A stretch of 64,000 bases of DNA from Chiridota heheva (lineage: Eukaryota > Echinodermata > Holothuroidea > Apodida > Chiridotidae): the NCBI GenBank assembly GCA_020152595.1, contig JAIGNY010004084.1, positions 156,001 to 220,000 on the forward strand, given 5' to 3'. This document shows, in pieces, positions 51,301 to 59,430 of the stretch (within the stretch, counting starts at the first letter, position 1; each line of letters opens with the position of its first letter). The position numbers were made by a program, and so were the translations under genes. The notes beneath the pieces were generated by a model. The model did not search any database. It saw only the letters and a program-made list of their open reading frames with translations, and had not been told where the DNA came from.

Positions 51301-52906
51301 TGTTGCGGAGGAACTTGATGATGTTTGAGGAAGAATTGTTTTCGAATAGGTCCGAGATTGAGGAGAGTGAGGAGAGAAGATCTGGTATATGGGAAAGGTT
51401 AAGAAAATACGCTAGATGGAGAGATCAATGTTGCAAGTGGGGCAGAGAGGGGCAGGGGAGCCAGATAAAAGATGGGAGTGAGTAAGTGAGGAGTAGCTGA
51501 GGCGAATGCGGGTGACAACAATGTCTTCCCTATAATAATAACTAATTTCCTGTTCACTGTGGCTAACTTCTCCCTTTCAAAATATTTGGGGGAAGGACCA
51601 AAAAGCAATAAGTTAACATGATAAATTTTCTATTCTGAGGGCAAGGTCACAAAACATTGCACAATTGATGCTCATTACTAGAGCTGTGAACGTGTAGGGA
51701 TTTTAGTAAACATGTACACGCCAAAAAAAGCGAGCATGTATCGTGTACACACGTTTAGTACCGTAATTTTCGGAAATACACCAAAATTGCTCCAAAACTA
51801 CGAAGAAAACAAACCCTTTTTCTGCTTGTTTATTATGCAATATTTTTTCTTTCTTGCAAAATTGATTTGACTCATCAGGTAATATTTACATGTAAATGTA
51901 CTGATTGTTACGATTCAAGTATTTTTCAAGTGTTTTTTGGTCAATTTAACAGCTTGTAAAACGAGTCTTGATTGCGTGGGATTAATTGCCTTATGGCCTA
52001 ACGTTAGGCCTATTGTTAGTTTCACTGTTTACTGTTGCACATTCGCAGTGCATTTTACAAGTTAGATTACTCAGATTTCGGCAAAATCAAAGTGCATAAT
52101 ATCCCCATTCATTGGTGATTACTGCGCATTTGTGATTCACACATTTAAAAAGGATTATGCTAATCGGGGTTACAGTTTGTAAAAAGTCATTGATTGGAAT
52201 TTTGTCAGCCGAATGTGTGTGTGATTTGAATCACGAATGATCATATTGATTTTCAACGGCAAGACTAACTATGAAAAACGATTACTCGCAATAAAGTATT
52301 TAGTAAACGTTTACAAGATTTGCAAGCATCACAGCTCTACTCATTACACAACTTAAGTTTTAAATTGCCGTAAAATGGGACGTGTTGCTGATTGGATGGT
52401 TATTAATACATTCAAAATCATTCAAGCTTGAATGTTGCTGCTACCTGTACCTGTCCAAAATAACGTTAAAGATTCTGTGCTTGCATTTAGTGAACAAGCG
52501 CTTTCCTTTAAGTATGCTATCATAGGGGCATTAATAATATGCCCAACGTGCATCAGATAGAGGCATCATATTACACTCGCACGTGTTGGCAATGTAATTA
52601 GATCGTAGCTGTGCCAGACCAAGCAAATAATGATATCACATTAGGTTGCCCTTGCTCTGGCGAGTGTTGTGATATGCAACTGCCGATTATGGCCAAAATC
52701 GGCAGTTGCAGTGCATACTAAACGGAAAGCGGAGGTACACCTCATGTGAACTGAAGTCATGCTTTTTCACTTTCTTTATACTTTGATAGTATTTTACCTA
52801 ATTTCAAAATATGTTGTTAAGTAAATAAATACAAATAAGATTAAGTTGACTTACATCTGAGCTTCATTCTGCTGCTAGTTGATCCATAAGACAAACGGGA
52901 AGACAT
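24148..52906 (-). CDS. ARHGEF39: DH-PH Rho guanine nucleotide exchange factor, ARHGEF39-like, ten exons
   Basis: The predicted protein loads GTP onto Rho-family GTPases. Ten coding exons are read on the minus strand: 52906-52855, 49752-49565, 46297-46082, 41860-41742, 39310-39240, 36971-36805, 30204-30001, 26543-26298, 25651-25371 and 24384-24148. All have AG/GT borders, and codon phase agrees at every junction. The product is about 593 residues: a basic N-terminus, DH domain (about 56-250), PH domain (about 262-370) and a tail ending Cys-Thr-Ile-Leu. The block pattern (Glu-Arg-Arg-Tyr-Gln-Glu-Gln-Leu, Arg-Met-Phe-Ile-Leu-Phe-Ser-Asp, Arg-Thr-Phe-Thr-Cys) best fits ARHGEF39, although the vertebrate protein is only about 335 residues. 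The ortholog name is from memory; DH-PH identity is firm. One base appears missing in exon 9. Confidence 0.85.
24385..25370 (-). other. RhoGEF intron 9
   Basis: 986 bp, AT-rich, no repeat array recognised; a 54-bp block at 24930-25080 holds ccaatc-type words only. Confidence 0.7.
25371..25651 (-). CDS. ARHGEF39: RhoGEF exon 9: tail exon with one missing base
   Basis: Acceptor TTTAATCAG, donor CCAGAG|GTTGGT. The exon enters in phase 0 and reads Ile-Ser-Pro-Lys-Asn-Lys, then Pro-Pro-Lys-Glu-Ser-Ile-Pro-Asp. To leave in phase with exon 10 it needs the other frame for its second half (Lys-Lys-Glu-Pro-Ile-Lys-Thr-Glu-Pro, then Ser-Phe-Ser-Leu-Lys-Pro-Glu). The length is 281, one short of a multiple of three. 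The switch falls at about 25500-25525. Without it the protein would stop at 25379 after an Arg/Ser-rich stretch. Confidence 0.7.
26298..26543 (-). CDS. ARHGEF39: RhoGEF exon 8: end of PH and linker
   Basis: Acceptor TCCATACAG, donor AAAGAG|GTATGG. It has Leu-Leu-Leu-Tyr-Ser-Thr and the C-terminal PH helix with the invariant Trp (about residue 360), followed by a Ser/Arg-rich linker (Arg-Arg-Thr-Ser-Ser-Val) that looks phosphorylatable by basophilic kinases. Confidence 0.88.
26930..27343 (-). mobile_element. Foldback element (ttaaaggattagttcag family), one arm only
   Basis: The right end ctgaactaatcctttaa at 27327-27343 and the arm to about 27170 match the other copies at 39.5 and 44.5 kb. 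The central part (26930-27070) is inverted relative to them. It lies in RhoGEF intron 8/7. Confidence 0.7.
27450..27836 (+). repeat. Dispersed repeat E, copy 1
   Basis: Matches 43925-44390 closely (shared blocks gatgaatatct, caagccagacac, ctggattgtggtttctgttg). Its right end, gaggcttaagacacaaaatg, runs straight into the 23-bp array. Confidence 0.85.
27837..28995 (+). repeat. 23-bp minisatellite (aatgtattgcaaggcttaga), about 50 copies
   Basis: Unit is 23 bp with frequent G/A and C/T variants (ggcttag/gacttag, attgc/atcgc). Blocks of several units are themselves repeated (28330-28430 and 28555-28650), so unequal exchange acted on multi-unit segments. It lies in the 3.5-kb RhoGEF intron between exons 7 and 8. 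Confidence 0.95.
29090..29240 (+). repeat. Dispersed repeat E, end fragment on the right of the array
   Basis: Repeats the last 150 bp of element E (ctggattgtggtttctgttgt to acacaaaatgtattgcgaga) and ends with one 23-bp-like unit. Confidence 0.85.
29545..29935 (+). repeat. Dispersed repeat F, copy 1, ending in a hairpin
   Basis: Inverted relative to 43010-43400. It contains two ctgtgt/gtgtaacaatagctgg-type internal repeats. Near its right end is a perfect 11-bp stem, cccctgatttt/aaaatcagggg with loop gag (29892-29916), partly kept in the other copy. Confidence 0.8.
30001..30204 (-). CDS. ARHGEF39: RhoGEF exon 7: PH domain core
   Basis: Acceptor TTAATGCAG, donor TTTAGG|GTAGGT. Sixty-eight codons containing Glu-Arg-Met-Phe-Ile-Leu-Phe-Ser-Asp-Met-Leu, the third PH strand typical of DH-PH proteins, and Arg-Thr-Phe-Thr-Cys. 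Confidence 0.9.
30360..30385 (+). other. G-quadruplex-type G run
   Basis: A 26-base run of G interrupted only by single A or T, with five G tracts of four or more. It lies 155 bp upstream of RhoGEF exon 7, with G on the template strand. Confidence 0.8.
31160..33370 (+). repeat. 54-bp minisatellite, about 41 copies, with higher-order structure
   Basis: Unit starts acacattgtgtatgggcg and ends gaaacttgttcaatttaca. Variants alternate (tatgggcgcg/tctgggcgtg; tacaaca/tactaca). A block of about ten units (about 540 bp) is repeated: the rare variant gacccttcgatatggaac occurs near 32059 and again near 32597. The unit is 18 codons long, so + strand frames stay open for 250-308 codons until single-base gaps break them. 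The array is antisense within RhoGEF intron 6; I do not regard it as coding. Confidence 0.93.
33383..34874. other. Intron sequence, nothing distinctive
   Basis: Part of the 6.6-kb RhoGEF intron 6. AT-rich, with an A run near 34720; no element recognised. Confidence 0.6.
34875..35245. repeat. 185-bp tandem duplication
   Basis: Two nearly identical copies start caatattgtactgcatg at 34875 and 35060 and end caaataagggcatat, with only a handful of differences. A recent duplication in intron 6. Confidence 0.93.
35286..36333. mobile_element. hAT-type MITE, longer copy
   Basis: Ends are tagagctgtgaccgttta and, inverted, tagagctgtgaacgttta. Flanking 8-mers gtgactgg (35278-35285) and gtaactgg (36334-36341) are a target-site duplication with one change. 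8-bp duplications and this end sequence fit hAT. There is no transposase; the body is non-coding and shares most of its length with the copy at 51679. Confidence 0.85.
36805..36971 (-). CDS. ARHGEF39: RhoGEF exon 6: last DH helix and start of PH
   Basis: Acceptor TTTCTACAG, donor AAG|GTAGGA. It encodes the long C-terminal DH helix (Ile-Asn-Glu-Tyr-Ile-Arg-Glu-His-Glu-Asn) and the first PH strand (Arg-Arg-Phe-Ile-Arg-Glu-Gly-Tyr-Leu-Met-Lys). Confidence 0.88.
37055..37280 (+). mobile_element. tRNA-derived SINE, copy 1
   Basis: A box-like tagctctgtggtaaagag at 37066 followed by a core (cttggtccactccgctgt to gggctggtgtcccatccagg) shared with the SINE at 48650-48925 on the other strand. Head is degraded; the second promoter box is weak. 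In RhoGEF intron 5. Confidence 0.6.
37557..37770 (+). repeat. 13-bp minisatellite (ggcaggtgagaga)
   Basis: About sixteen units. Each carries CAGGTG or CGGGTG followed by AGA. Pre-mRNA of the RhoGEF carries the complement, a pyrimidine-rich tctctcacctgcc series. In intron 5. Confidence 0.92.
38590..38662 (-). mobile_element. Foldback element end, degraded
   Basis: Only the outer 70 bp of the arm remains (ttcatataagatgaac to ctgaactagtcctttaa). Confidence 0.55.
38697..39078 (-). mobile_element. LINE 3' end, copy 1 (cggcaccacgacgagggt family)
   Basis: On the minus strand it ends in a tail of caaac-type repeats after ccgttaagacctcatc. Upstream the minus strand reads a decayed C-terminus (His/Cys, then Ser/Pro/Leu-rich). 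5'-truncated copy, RhoGEF intron 5. Confidence 0.7.
39240..39310 (-). CDS. ARHGEF39: RhoGEF exon 5: DH signature continued
   Basis: A 71-base exon. Acceptor TTCAAACAG, donor AAAG|GTTTGT. It gives Tyr-Lys-Leu-Leu-Leu-Glu-Gln-Leu directly after the Pro-Arg of exon 4, then Asn-Glu-Asp-Tyr. The split codon with exon 6 makes Glu. Confidence 0.88.
39457..41265. mobile_element. Foldback element with its left arm amplified
   Basis: The right arm (40950-41214) is the inverted counterpart of the last left-arm segment (about 40640-40880): ttaaaggattagttcagtgg at one side, ctgaactaatcctttaa at the other. The left arm's outer 99 bp is tandemly repeated. The right arm end is repeated once more to 41265 in diverged form. 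No coding sequence. In RhoGEF intron 4. Confidence 0.8.
39465..40740 (+). repeat. 99-bp minisatellite, about 13 copies
   Basis: Units start aggattagttcaggggtca at 39562, 39661, 39760 and so on, exact 99-bp spacing. The unit equals the outer part of the foldback element's arm. Being 33 codons long it stays open for up to 196 codons; not a gene. Confidence 0.95.
41336..41642 (-). mobile_element. LINE 3' end, copy 2
   Basis: Same family as 38697-39078, about 90 per cent alike by eye, sharing the caaacaaac tail and the gttgtcatggtgccgttaag block on the minus strand. RhoGEF intron 4, 100 bp from exon 4. Confidence 0.75.
41742..41860 (-). CDS. ARHGEF39: RhoGEF exon 4: DH domain with the Pro-Val-Gln-Arg motif
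   Basis: Acceptor TTTTTTTAG, donor CCAAG|GTTTAG. It ends in Leu-Ile-Thr-Pro-Val-Gln-Arg-Val-Pro-Arg, the hallmark DH helix; the last Arg codon is completed by the first base of the next exon. Confidence 0.88.
42256..42868 (+). repeat. 33-bp minisatellite (tgccccttgtcctccacaca)
   Basis: About 18 units; some carry an extra 8-bp tccataca insertion, giving a 41-bp variant. Nearly G-poor on the + strand. In RhoGEF intron 3. Open in several frames on both strands through its 11-codon period. Confidence 0.93.
43010..43400 (-). repeat. Dispersed repeat F, copy 2
   Basis: Inverted relative to 29545-29935 (shared cttgggctcaag, cagctattgttacacca, ccaccatcat-type blocks). Its hairpin (43024-43047) has one mismatch. 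In intron 3. Confidence 0.8.
43417..43482 (-). mobile_element. LINE 3' end, small fragment
   Basis: Sixty-odd bases matching the agaatgagagaaattcaaga block of the 38697 family. Confidence 0.55.
43925..44390 (+). repeat. Dispersed repeat E, unexpanded copy
   Basis: Same sequence as 27450-27836 but with about 70 extra bases in the middle and a natural end (acacaaaatgtaatgcgagg, then tttagtcttaatgc) holding a single 23-bp-like unit. Confidence 0.85.
44514..45380. mobile_element. Foldback element, complete copy with a nested SINE
   Basis: Arms begin ttaaaggattaggtcagg (44514) and end ctgaactaatcctttaa (45380), each about 200 bp, facing each other around a centre near 44800. The right arm is split by a SINE at 45020-45305. 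In intron 3. Confidence 0.8.
45020..45305 (-). mobile_element. tRNA-derived SINE, nested
   Basis: On the minus strand the head has A box tggtgtagcggttatcat and B box gggttcaagcc, as in a Val-type tRNA, then a unique body and a cgtcgtcg tail. Flanking ttttgttt copies look like its target duplication. It is a SINE and not a functional tRNA gene. Confidence 0.75.
45722..45965 (-). mobile_element. LINE 3' end, copy 3
   Basis: Same family, with a (tttg)n block at 45724-45742 that is the reverse complement of its caaa tail. In intron 3. Confidence 0.75.
46082..46297 (-). CDS. ARHGEF39: RhoGEF exon 3: DH domain middle
   Basis: Acceptor TTGCACAG, donor CAG|GTAAGT (consensus). Seventy-two codons, phase 0 at both ends. 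It contains the Phe-Gly-Asp-Leu-Leu-Ala-Ile block and Tyr-Cys-Thr-Tyr-Ala-Asn-Asn-Phe, standard DH core helices. Confidence 0.88.
47165..48528 (+). repeat. 21-bp minisatellite, nearly G-free on the + strand
   Basis: About 65 units of a ttcccacccatccaccaaccc type. Almost no G on + over 1.36 kb. All frames are open for long distances on both strands because of composition and the 7-codon period. In RhoGEF intron 2, so the pre-mRNA carries the G-rich strand. Confidence 0.95.
48650..48925 (-). mobile_element. tRNA-derived SINE, copy 2
   Basis: Minus strand: A box tggctcagtggttaagga, B box-like ggtttgatatc, then cttgagcaaggcactttact and the core shared with 37157-37245 (cagtccactcagctgt). Sits immediately right of the 21-bp array. 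Confidence 0.75.
49107..49482 (-). mobile_element. LINE 3' end, copy 4 with readable C-terminus
   Basis: The minus strand gives a readable C-terminal segment with Cys-His-Cys-Pro, Val-His-His and Cys-Pro, the zinc-knuckle-like end after the reverse transcriptase and RNase H in some LINEs, then a degenerate 3' UTR and caaac tail. In intron 2, ending 80 bp from exon 2. Confidence 0.7.
49565..49752 (-). CDS. ARHGEF39: RhoGEF exon 2: linker and first DH helix
   Basis: Acceptor CTTTTAG at 49753, donor GAG|GTACAG. It completes the split Leu codon from exon 1, then gives a basic linker and Arg-Glu-Lys-Ile-Ile-Thr-Glu-Ile-Phe with Glu-Arg-Arg-Tyr, the conserved region 1 helix of DH domains that contacts the GTPase. 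Confidence 0.85.
49985..50735 (+). mobile_element. CR1/L2/Rex-like LINE, 3' end
   Basis: The + strand reads, across several frames, the conserved C-terminus (Ile-Thr-Pro, Arg-Ile-His-Phe-Lys-Ile-Leu, Val-His-Lys-Ser, Phe-Lys-Ser-His-Leu-Lys-Thr-Tyr-Leu-Phe-Lys). A 3' UTR with ctctgtattttatgatc repeats follows, and the end ggcgctttataaata(t) plus a ttatt tail. Dead, 5'-truncated; in intron 1. Confidence 0.75.
51060..51500 (-). mobile_element. Diverged LINE 3' end related to the 38697 family
   Basis: Shares the tgttgcggtgccgttaaac end on the minus strand and the same purine-rich layout, but little closer identity. In intron 1. Confidence 0.5.
51679..52339. mobile_element. hAT-type MITE, shorter copy, perfect 8-bp TSD
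   Basis: Starts tagagctgtgaacgtgta and ends cacagctcta; flanked by ctcattac at 51671-51678 and 52340-52347. It is the inverted, internally deleted counterpart of 35286-36333. In intron 1. Confidence 0.9.
52675..52710. other. Perfect 14-bp palindromic stem
   Basis: tgcaactgccgatt and aatcggcagttgca flank the 8-base loop atggccaa. It lies in intron 1, 145 bp downstream of exon 1 in the transcript. Role unknown; may be the end of an unrecognised element. Confidence 0.75.
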
Positions 52907-52924
52907 CTTCTTTTCAAAAACTGT
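52855..52924 (-). CDS. ARHGEF39: RhoGEF exon 1 (start codon), with 5' UTR
   Basis: ATG at 52906-52904 lies in a fair context (A at -3) and starts a Ser/Arg-rich 17-residue segment. The donor AGAT|GTAAGT is at 52855. Upstream, TTTTACCAG at 52925 looks like an acceptor, and the frame stays open to it (six more codons). The true first exon, and possibly an earlier start, may therefore lie at higher coordinates; I did not find it. Confidence 0.7.
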
Positions 52925-53574
52925 CTGGTAAAACAGAATGAAAAAGGTTTTGAGGTACGTACTGTAAATTTACAATTTAAGTGCCATGGATCAGAAATGC
53001 TGAATGAGGGCTATGACATGTATATTCCATAGGCCACACTTGAAATGGCAACCATAGGGGTCATTAGTGTTAGGCTGCATAGCAAAAACCTCAAATTTGG
53101 TTGAATTTTGACTCTTATTTAAAAGGTCTTGCATCCCTGGTCACAAAGCTCTTAGAAATTGCAAGATAAATTCTTAAGCTATATCCATTCCCTGCCAGAA
53201 TTTTGGAAGGGTATTTTTACCTCAAATTTGTTAATGATTAGATGTACAGTAATTAGTGTGATTTTTTAACTTGATTTTGGTAATAAGAAAAAAACGACTG
53301 GAAATCTTTCATTTTTAAGGCCTCAAAAAGTATCTCAAATTTTCCCTGATTGACAGCTATATTATTCTGTGCAAATAACCAGAACGTTGTCAAAAACTCA
53401 TCTTTTCGTAATTTTATAGTTTTTTTACCCTTGTGTTTTTCTTCTGTTTTGTATTAATTATACTAGAGCAATGTTGGAAAATAAATCAAAGGGATTTTAT
53501 ATTTTAAATTCTGGTGCCCCGAAATTTGATGATGAATCAGATGCTGTTGCAAATTTGATTTGATTGCATTACCT
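52925..53574. other. Upstream of RhoGEF exon 1, nothing distinctive
   Basis: AT-rich; probably a 5' UTR intron. No promoter or upstream exon is identified. Confidence 0.5.
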
Positions 53575-55290
53575 TTATGGCAGTATTATGCATGAGAGGC
53601 CTTTGCTACTAAGCATGCTGTGTGGGCGCTCCAAGGCAGTATTATGCATGAGAGGCCTCTTGTACTAAGCATACTGTGTGGGCCTCCAAGGCAGTATTAT
53701 GCATGAGAGGCCTCTTGAGGCCTACTATGCAGCATGCTGTGCGCTCCAAGGCAGTATTATCCATGAGAGGCCTCCTGAGAGGCACTGCATGCTGTGTGGG
53801 CGCCCAAGGCAGTATTATCCATGAGAGGCCTCTGTGGGCGCTCCAAGGCAGTACTAAGCATGCTGTGTGGGCGCTCCAAGGCAGTATTATGCATGAGAGG
53901 CCTCATGCCTGCATGAGAGGCCTCTGTACTAACATGCTGTGTGGGCGCTCCAAGGGTATTATGCTGAGAGGCCTCAAATGCTGTGTGTAGTATTATGCAT
54001 GAGAGGCCTCTGTACTAAGCATGCTGTGTGGGCGCTCCAAGGCAGTATTATGCATGAGAGGCCTCTGTACTAAGCATGCTGTGTGGGCGCTCCAAGGCAG
54101 TATTATGCATGAGAGGCCTCTTGCTACTAAGCATGCTGTGTGGGCGCTCAAGGCATGAGAGGCCTCTGTACTATGCTATGCAGTATTATGCAGAGGCCTC
54201 TGTACTAAGCATACTGTGTGGGCCTCCAAGGCAGTATTATGCATGTGGGCGCTCCAAGGGCCTCTCTGTACAGCATGCTGTGTGGGGCAGTATTATGCAT
54301 GAGAGGCCTCTTGTACTAAGCATGCTGTGTGGGCGCTCCAAGGCAGTATTATGCAGAGGCCTCTGGCCTCTGGCTCCAAGGCAGTATTATGCATGAGAGG
54401 CCTCTGTACCTGTGTGGGCCTCCAAGGCAGTATTATCATGCTGTGTGGGCGCTCCAACTAGCATGCCGCCAAGGCAGTATTATGCATGAGAGGCCTCTGT
54501 ACTAAGCATAAGCATGCATGCTGTGTGGGCGCTACCAAGGCAGTATTATGCATGAGAGGCCTCTTGTACTAAGCATGCTGTGTGCTCCAAGGCAGGGCCT
54601 CTTGTATTATCCATGAGAGGCCTCTTTACTAAGCATGCCTCCAAGGCAGTATTATGCATGAGAGGCCTTTGTACTAAGCATGCTGTGTGCTCCAAGGCAG
54701 TATTATGCATGAGAGGCCTCTGTACTAAGCATGCTGTGTGGCGCTCCAAGGCAGTATTATGCATGAGAGGGCCTCTGCTCCAAGGCTGAGAGGCCTCTGT
54801 ACTAAGCATGCTGTGTGGGCGCTCCAAGGCAGTATTATGTGTGGCATGCGCTCCAAATGTAGTATTATGCATGAGGCCTCTTGTACTAAGCATGCATGCT
54901 GTGAGAGGGGCGCTCCAAGGCAGTATTATGCATGAGAGGCCTCTGCTACTAAGCATGCTGTGTGGGCGCTCCAAGGCAGTATTATGCATGAGAGGCCTCT
55001 TGTACTAAGCATGCTGTGTGGGCGCTCCAAGGCAGTATTATGCATGAGAGGCCTCTTGTACTAAGCATGCTGTGTGGGCGCTCCAAGGCAGTATTATGCA
55101 TGAGAGGCCTCTTGTACTAAGCATGCTGTGTGGGCGCTCCAAGGCAGTATTATGCATGAGAGGCCTAAGCATGCTGTGTGGGCGCTCCAAGGCAGTATTA
55201 TGCATGAGAGGCCTTGTACTAAGCATGCTGTGTGGGCGCTCCAAGGCAGTATTATGCATGAGAGGCCTCTGTTACTACTGTAAGCATGCT
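53575..55290 (+). repeat. 56-bp satellite, about 30 copies, heavily scrambled
   Basis: Full units run gcatgctgtgtgggcgctcc, aaggcagtattatgcatgag, aggcctcttgtactaa. Many units are truncated or fused at internal points, especially at 53700-54900; the right end (54950-55270) is regular. Confidence 0.93.
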
Positions 55291-55344
55291 TTGTGGGATT
55301 TCCAAAGTTTGAAATGGTAACCATAGGGGTTATTAACATTCTAA

Positions 55345-56050
55345 ATGCTCCATATGTACTACTATGTAGGACTAGGAGATAGGCCTACCTCCATTCTGAC
55401 GGAATTTCATTCCTACAAAAATACCAGGGTCTACCGATACTTCTATGCTTTAAAAATCCTGAGATTAATTCCTTCGGATCCACATCCAATTTAGGAAGAA
55501 AAAAAATCACTACCCACCTCCTGAATGTTGATATTTCTGAACTAAATTGACCCACCCCAGAGTCACTCTGGTGACTGACAATTTGGTACAATGATCCACA
55601 TGTGAGTCATATGTCAATGACTCACCTTGGACTGACATTGGCGGGGGTAGTAGGGGTGAGTCATACAACTGACAAGTGCATAATGATAAGTGCTCCTATA
55701 GCCTAAATAATACTGGCATGCATAGGAACAACCATGATCTTTGTGCGGCCGCAGATCAGTAAACAACAGCAAATTACAAACACCCCACCACCCCAAAATT
55801 TCCCATGCCAAAATACCCCCTACTTCCAATTCCCATGTCAAAATACCCAGGAATTGCCAGTTTCTGAACAGGGTGGTTATGGCTATTTTGTACAACTGCC
55901 AAATCACACAACATCAGGATACAGAAATGGGTTAGGTGAAAGAAATTACTGCCAACGATGATAAATGGTTCTATAACTAACCCTAACCTTCGGACTAAGC
56001 CTAACGTTAGTATGTTAGTGAGGCTTCACACCAAGTTAATGAACCTTCGA
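55345..56050. other. No gene seen
   Basis: Unique-looking, with a short C-rich duplication at 55778-55850 (catgccaaaataccc, catgtcaaaataccc). Confidence 0.55.
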
Positions 56051-56053
56051 ACC

Positions 56054-57156
<1,103 letters not shown>

Positions 57157-57419
57157 TGCTTCGGGCTATCGTACCAGTGGGCCTTTTCTTTTTGACTATT
57201 GAACCTTTAGACTCCCAGTAGACCTTTATATCTGATTATTGAACCTTCGGACTAGTATCGGTAATGGGCCTTTGGACCATTGGTTGGACACCCGCCTAAT
57301 TACCCAGCAGATGTAGGCCTACCAGACAAAGCCCTACCAGTACCAGGCTACCAGTAAAATGTAAAAATATCTGACCGGAATAAACTTCCAATAAATAATT
57401 ATTTGCACAATCAAATAGC

Positions 57420-57805
57420 ATCTAACGTTTAGGGACTAACGTTTAGGGCCTAATGTTAGGGCCTAATGTTAGGGCCTAACGTTTAGGGCCTAACATTTAG
57501 GGCCTAACGTTTAAGGCCTAACGTTTAGGGACTAGCGTTTAAGGACTAACGTTTAGGGACTAACGTTTAGGGACTAGCGTTTAGGGACTAGCGTTAAGGA
57601 CTAACGTTCAGGGACTAACGTTCAGGGACTAACGTTCAGGGACTAACGTTCAGGGACTAACGTTCAGGGACTAACGTTCAGGGACTAACGTTCAGGGACT
57701 AACGTTCAGGGACTAACGTTCAGGGACTAACGTTAGGGACTAATGTTAGGGACTAACGTAAAGGACTAATGTTAGGGACTAATATTAGGGACTAATGTAA
57801 GGGCC
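57420..57805 (+). repeat. 14-bp minisatellite (cagggactaacgtt)
   Basis: About 27 units; the left half varies (tttagggcctaacg), the right half is almost uniform. Each unit has the palindrome AACGTT. Confidence 0.95.
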
Positions 57806-58174
57806 TACTTGGTGAAAATAAAGTTTGAATTGATTTAATCAATTTTTGTCTTTAAATCAGTTTACAACAGCATAGGCTGTTATGTAGTAATTGATCATAG
57901 CAAGAAGTTTGGACTATGGAATATTAGAAAAACATTTTGTAAGAAACATGAGTATAGAACACACACTTAAGCTATAAACATGTGATGTGGTAACCAGAAG
58001 TGGTGGTAACTAACTGAAAGAAGATAAAGGACCAAAAATAGCCTAAGTAGCCATAACGTTAATCTTTTCTAACGTTAGTCTGCCAAGTCTGGCCCTTGAA
58101 AATGAATAGGCCCTTAGGCCTAAATGGGCAATTTTAGAAAATATGTGAAGGGGAGGGGTCGGTAACATACCACT

Positions 58175-58550
58175 TGTACCCACCCCGATTCCAAGCACGC
58201 TAACCCACCCACCCACTCCCAATTCTGGTCATTTTACCCACCCACCCCTAATCCCAATCCCGGTCATTTTACCCACCCATCCACCCCTAATCCCAATCCC
58301 GGTCATTTCACCCACCCACCTATCCCTTATCCCAATCCCAGTCATTTTACCCACCCACCCCTAATCCCAATCCCAGTCATTTTACCCACCCACTTACCCT
58401 TTATTTCAATCCCGGTCATTTTACCTACCCACCCACCCACCTGTAATCCCAATCCCGGACATTTTACCCACCCACCCACCTACCCCTAATCTTATTCCGG
58501 ACATTTTACCCACCCACCCACCTCTTTTCTTATTCCCTGTCACCGACCCA
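58175..58550 (+). repeat. C-rich minisatellite (cccaatcccggtcattttac)
   Basis: About ten units of 34-41 bp, each with an acccacccacc stretch of variable length. Confidence 0.9.
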
Positions 58551-58649
58551 CCCTCTTCACATATTTTTAAAAATTGCCCAATAAAAATGTTACCCTAACT
58601 CAGTTTAAGTTTAATTGAAACTTTAATTTACAATAACTAATGGCAATAC

Positions 58650-59094
58650 CTTCCAATTCTCCCTCCAGGGCTTTGCATTGCGCTGTATATTGGAAAGGCG
58701 TTACATGTGAAGATATCGGCTTTATTCAGCCAGATATATTTCACTTACCACGATTTCCTCTCTTTAATATCGATGGCTGCGCAAGCCTTCTTTTACCTTG
58801 TAAGAGTCTGACTATCCAAAATATGTATATTTTGGAAATTTTGTCGAGAAGCTATATATATTTTGGAAATTTTGTCGAGAAGCTATATATATTTATATAC
58901 TCGTGGAATTCTCCCCTCGCCCACACCATAAGTTTGCCCAATATGTATGGAAGAGGGGAGAATTACACGAGTATATATAAAGCTTCTTGATATTCCTTTG
59001 AGTCTCTCGTCAAGCTATATATATAGTCGTGTAATTGTCCCCTCGCCCACAGTATAGGTGCCTAATATATATGGGAGAGGGGAGAATTCGACGA

Positions 59095-59192
<98 letters not shown>

Positions 59193-59430
59193 CTATATAT
59201 ATATATATATAGTCTCAAGAAAAAAAAAGAAAAAAATTAGTTTGGGATAGTCTACAAGGTAAAAGAAGGCTTGCGCGGCGATTGATAATATTATTAGAGA
59301 GGGGAAATCAGGGTTAGTGGAATACATCTGACTGAATAAAGCCAATATCTTTCATGTGTAACGCAAGGGGACATAATTCTCCCCTTTTGTGTTGCAATAT
59401 ACATGAGAGAGGGGAGAATTCCATTTCTCC
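58650..59430. mobile_element. Foldback element with (TA)n centre
   Basis: Left arm 58650-58818 and right arm 59236-59430 are inverted copies (ggctttattcag, gcgcaagccttcttttacct). Inside are two smaller palindromes built on tctcccctcgcccac and gaggggagaatt, and (TA)n at 59098-59212. No coding capacity. Confidence 0.75.
59098..59212. repeat. (TA)n microsatellite
   Basis: About 115 bp, inside the foldback element. Confidence 0.97.

Noticed and set aside
53676..55320. Cys/Met/Gly-rich frames over the 56-bp satellite
   Set aside because: Units are not a multiple of three and frames shift constantly; no start, domain or codon bias supports coding.
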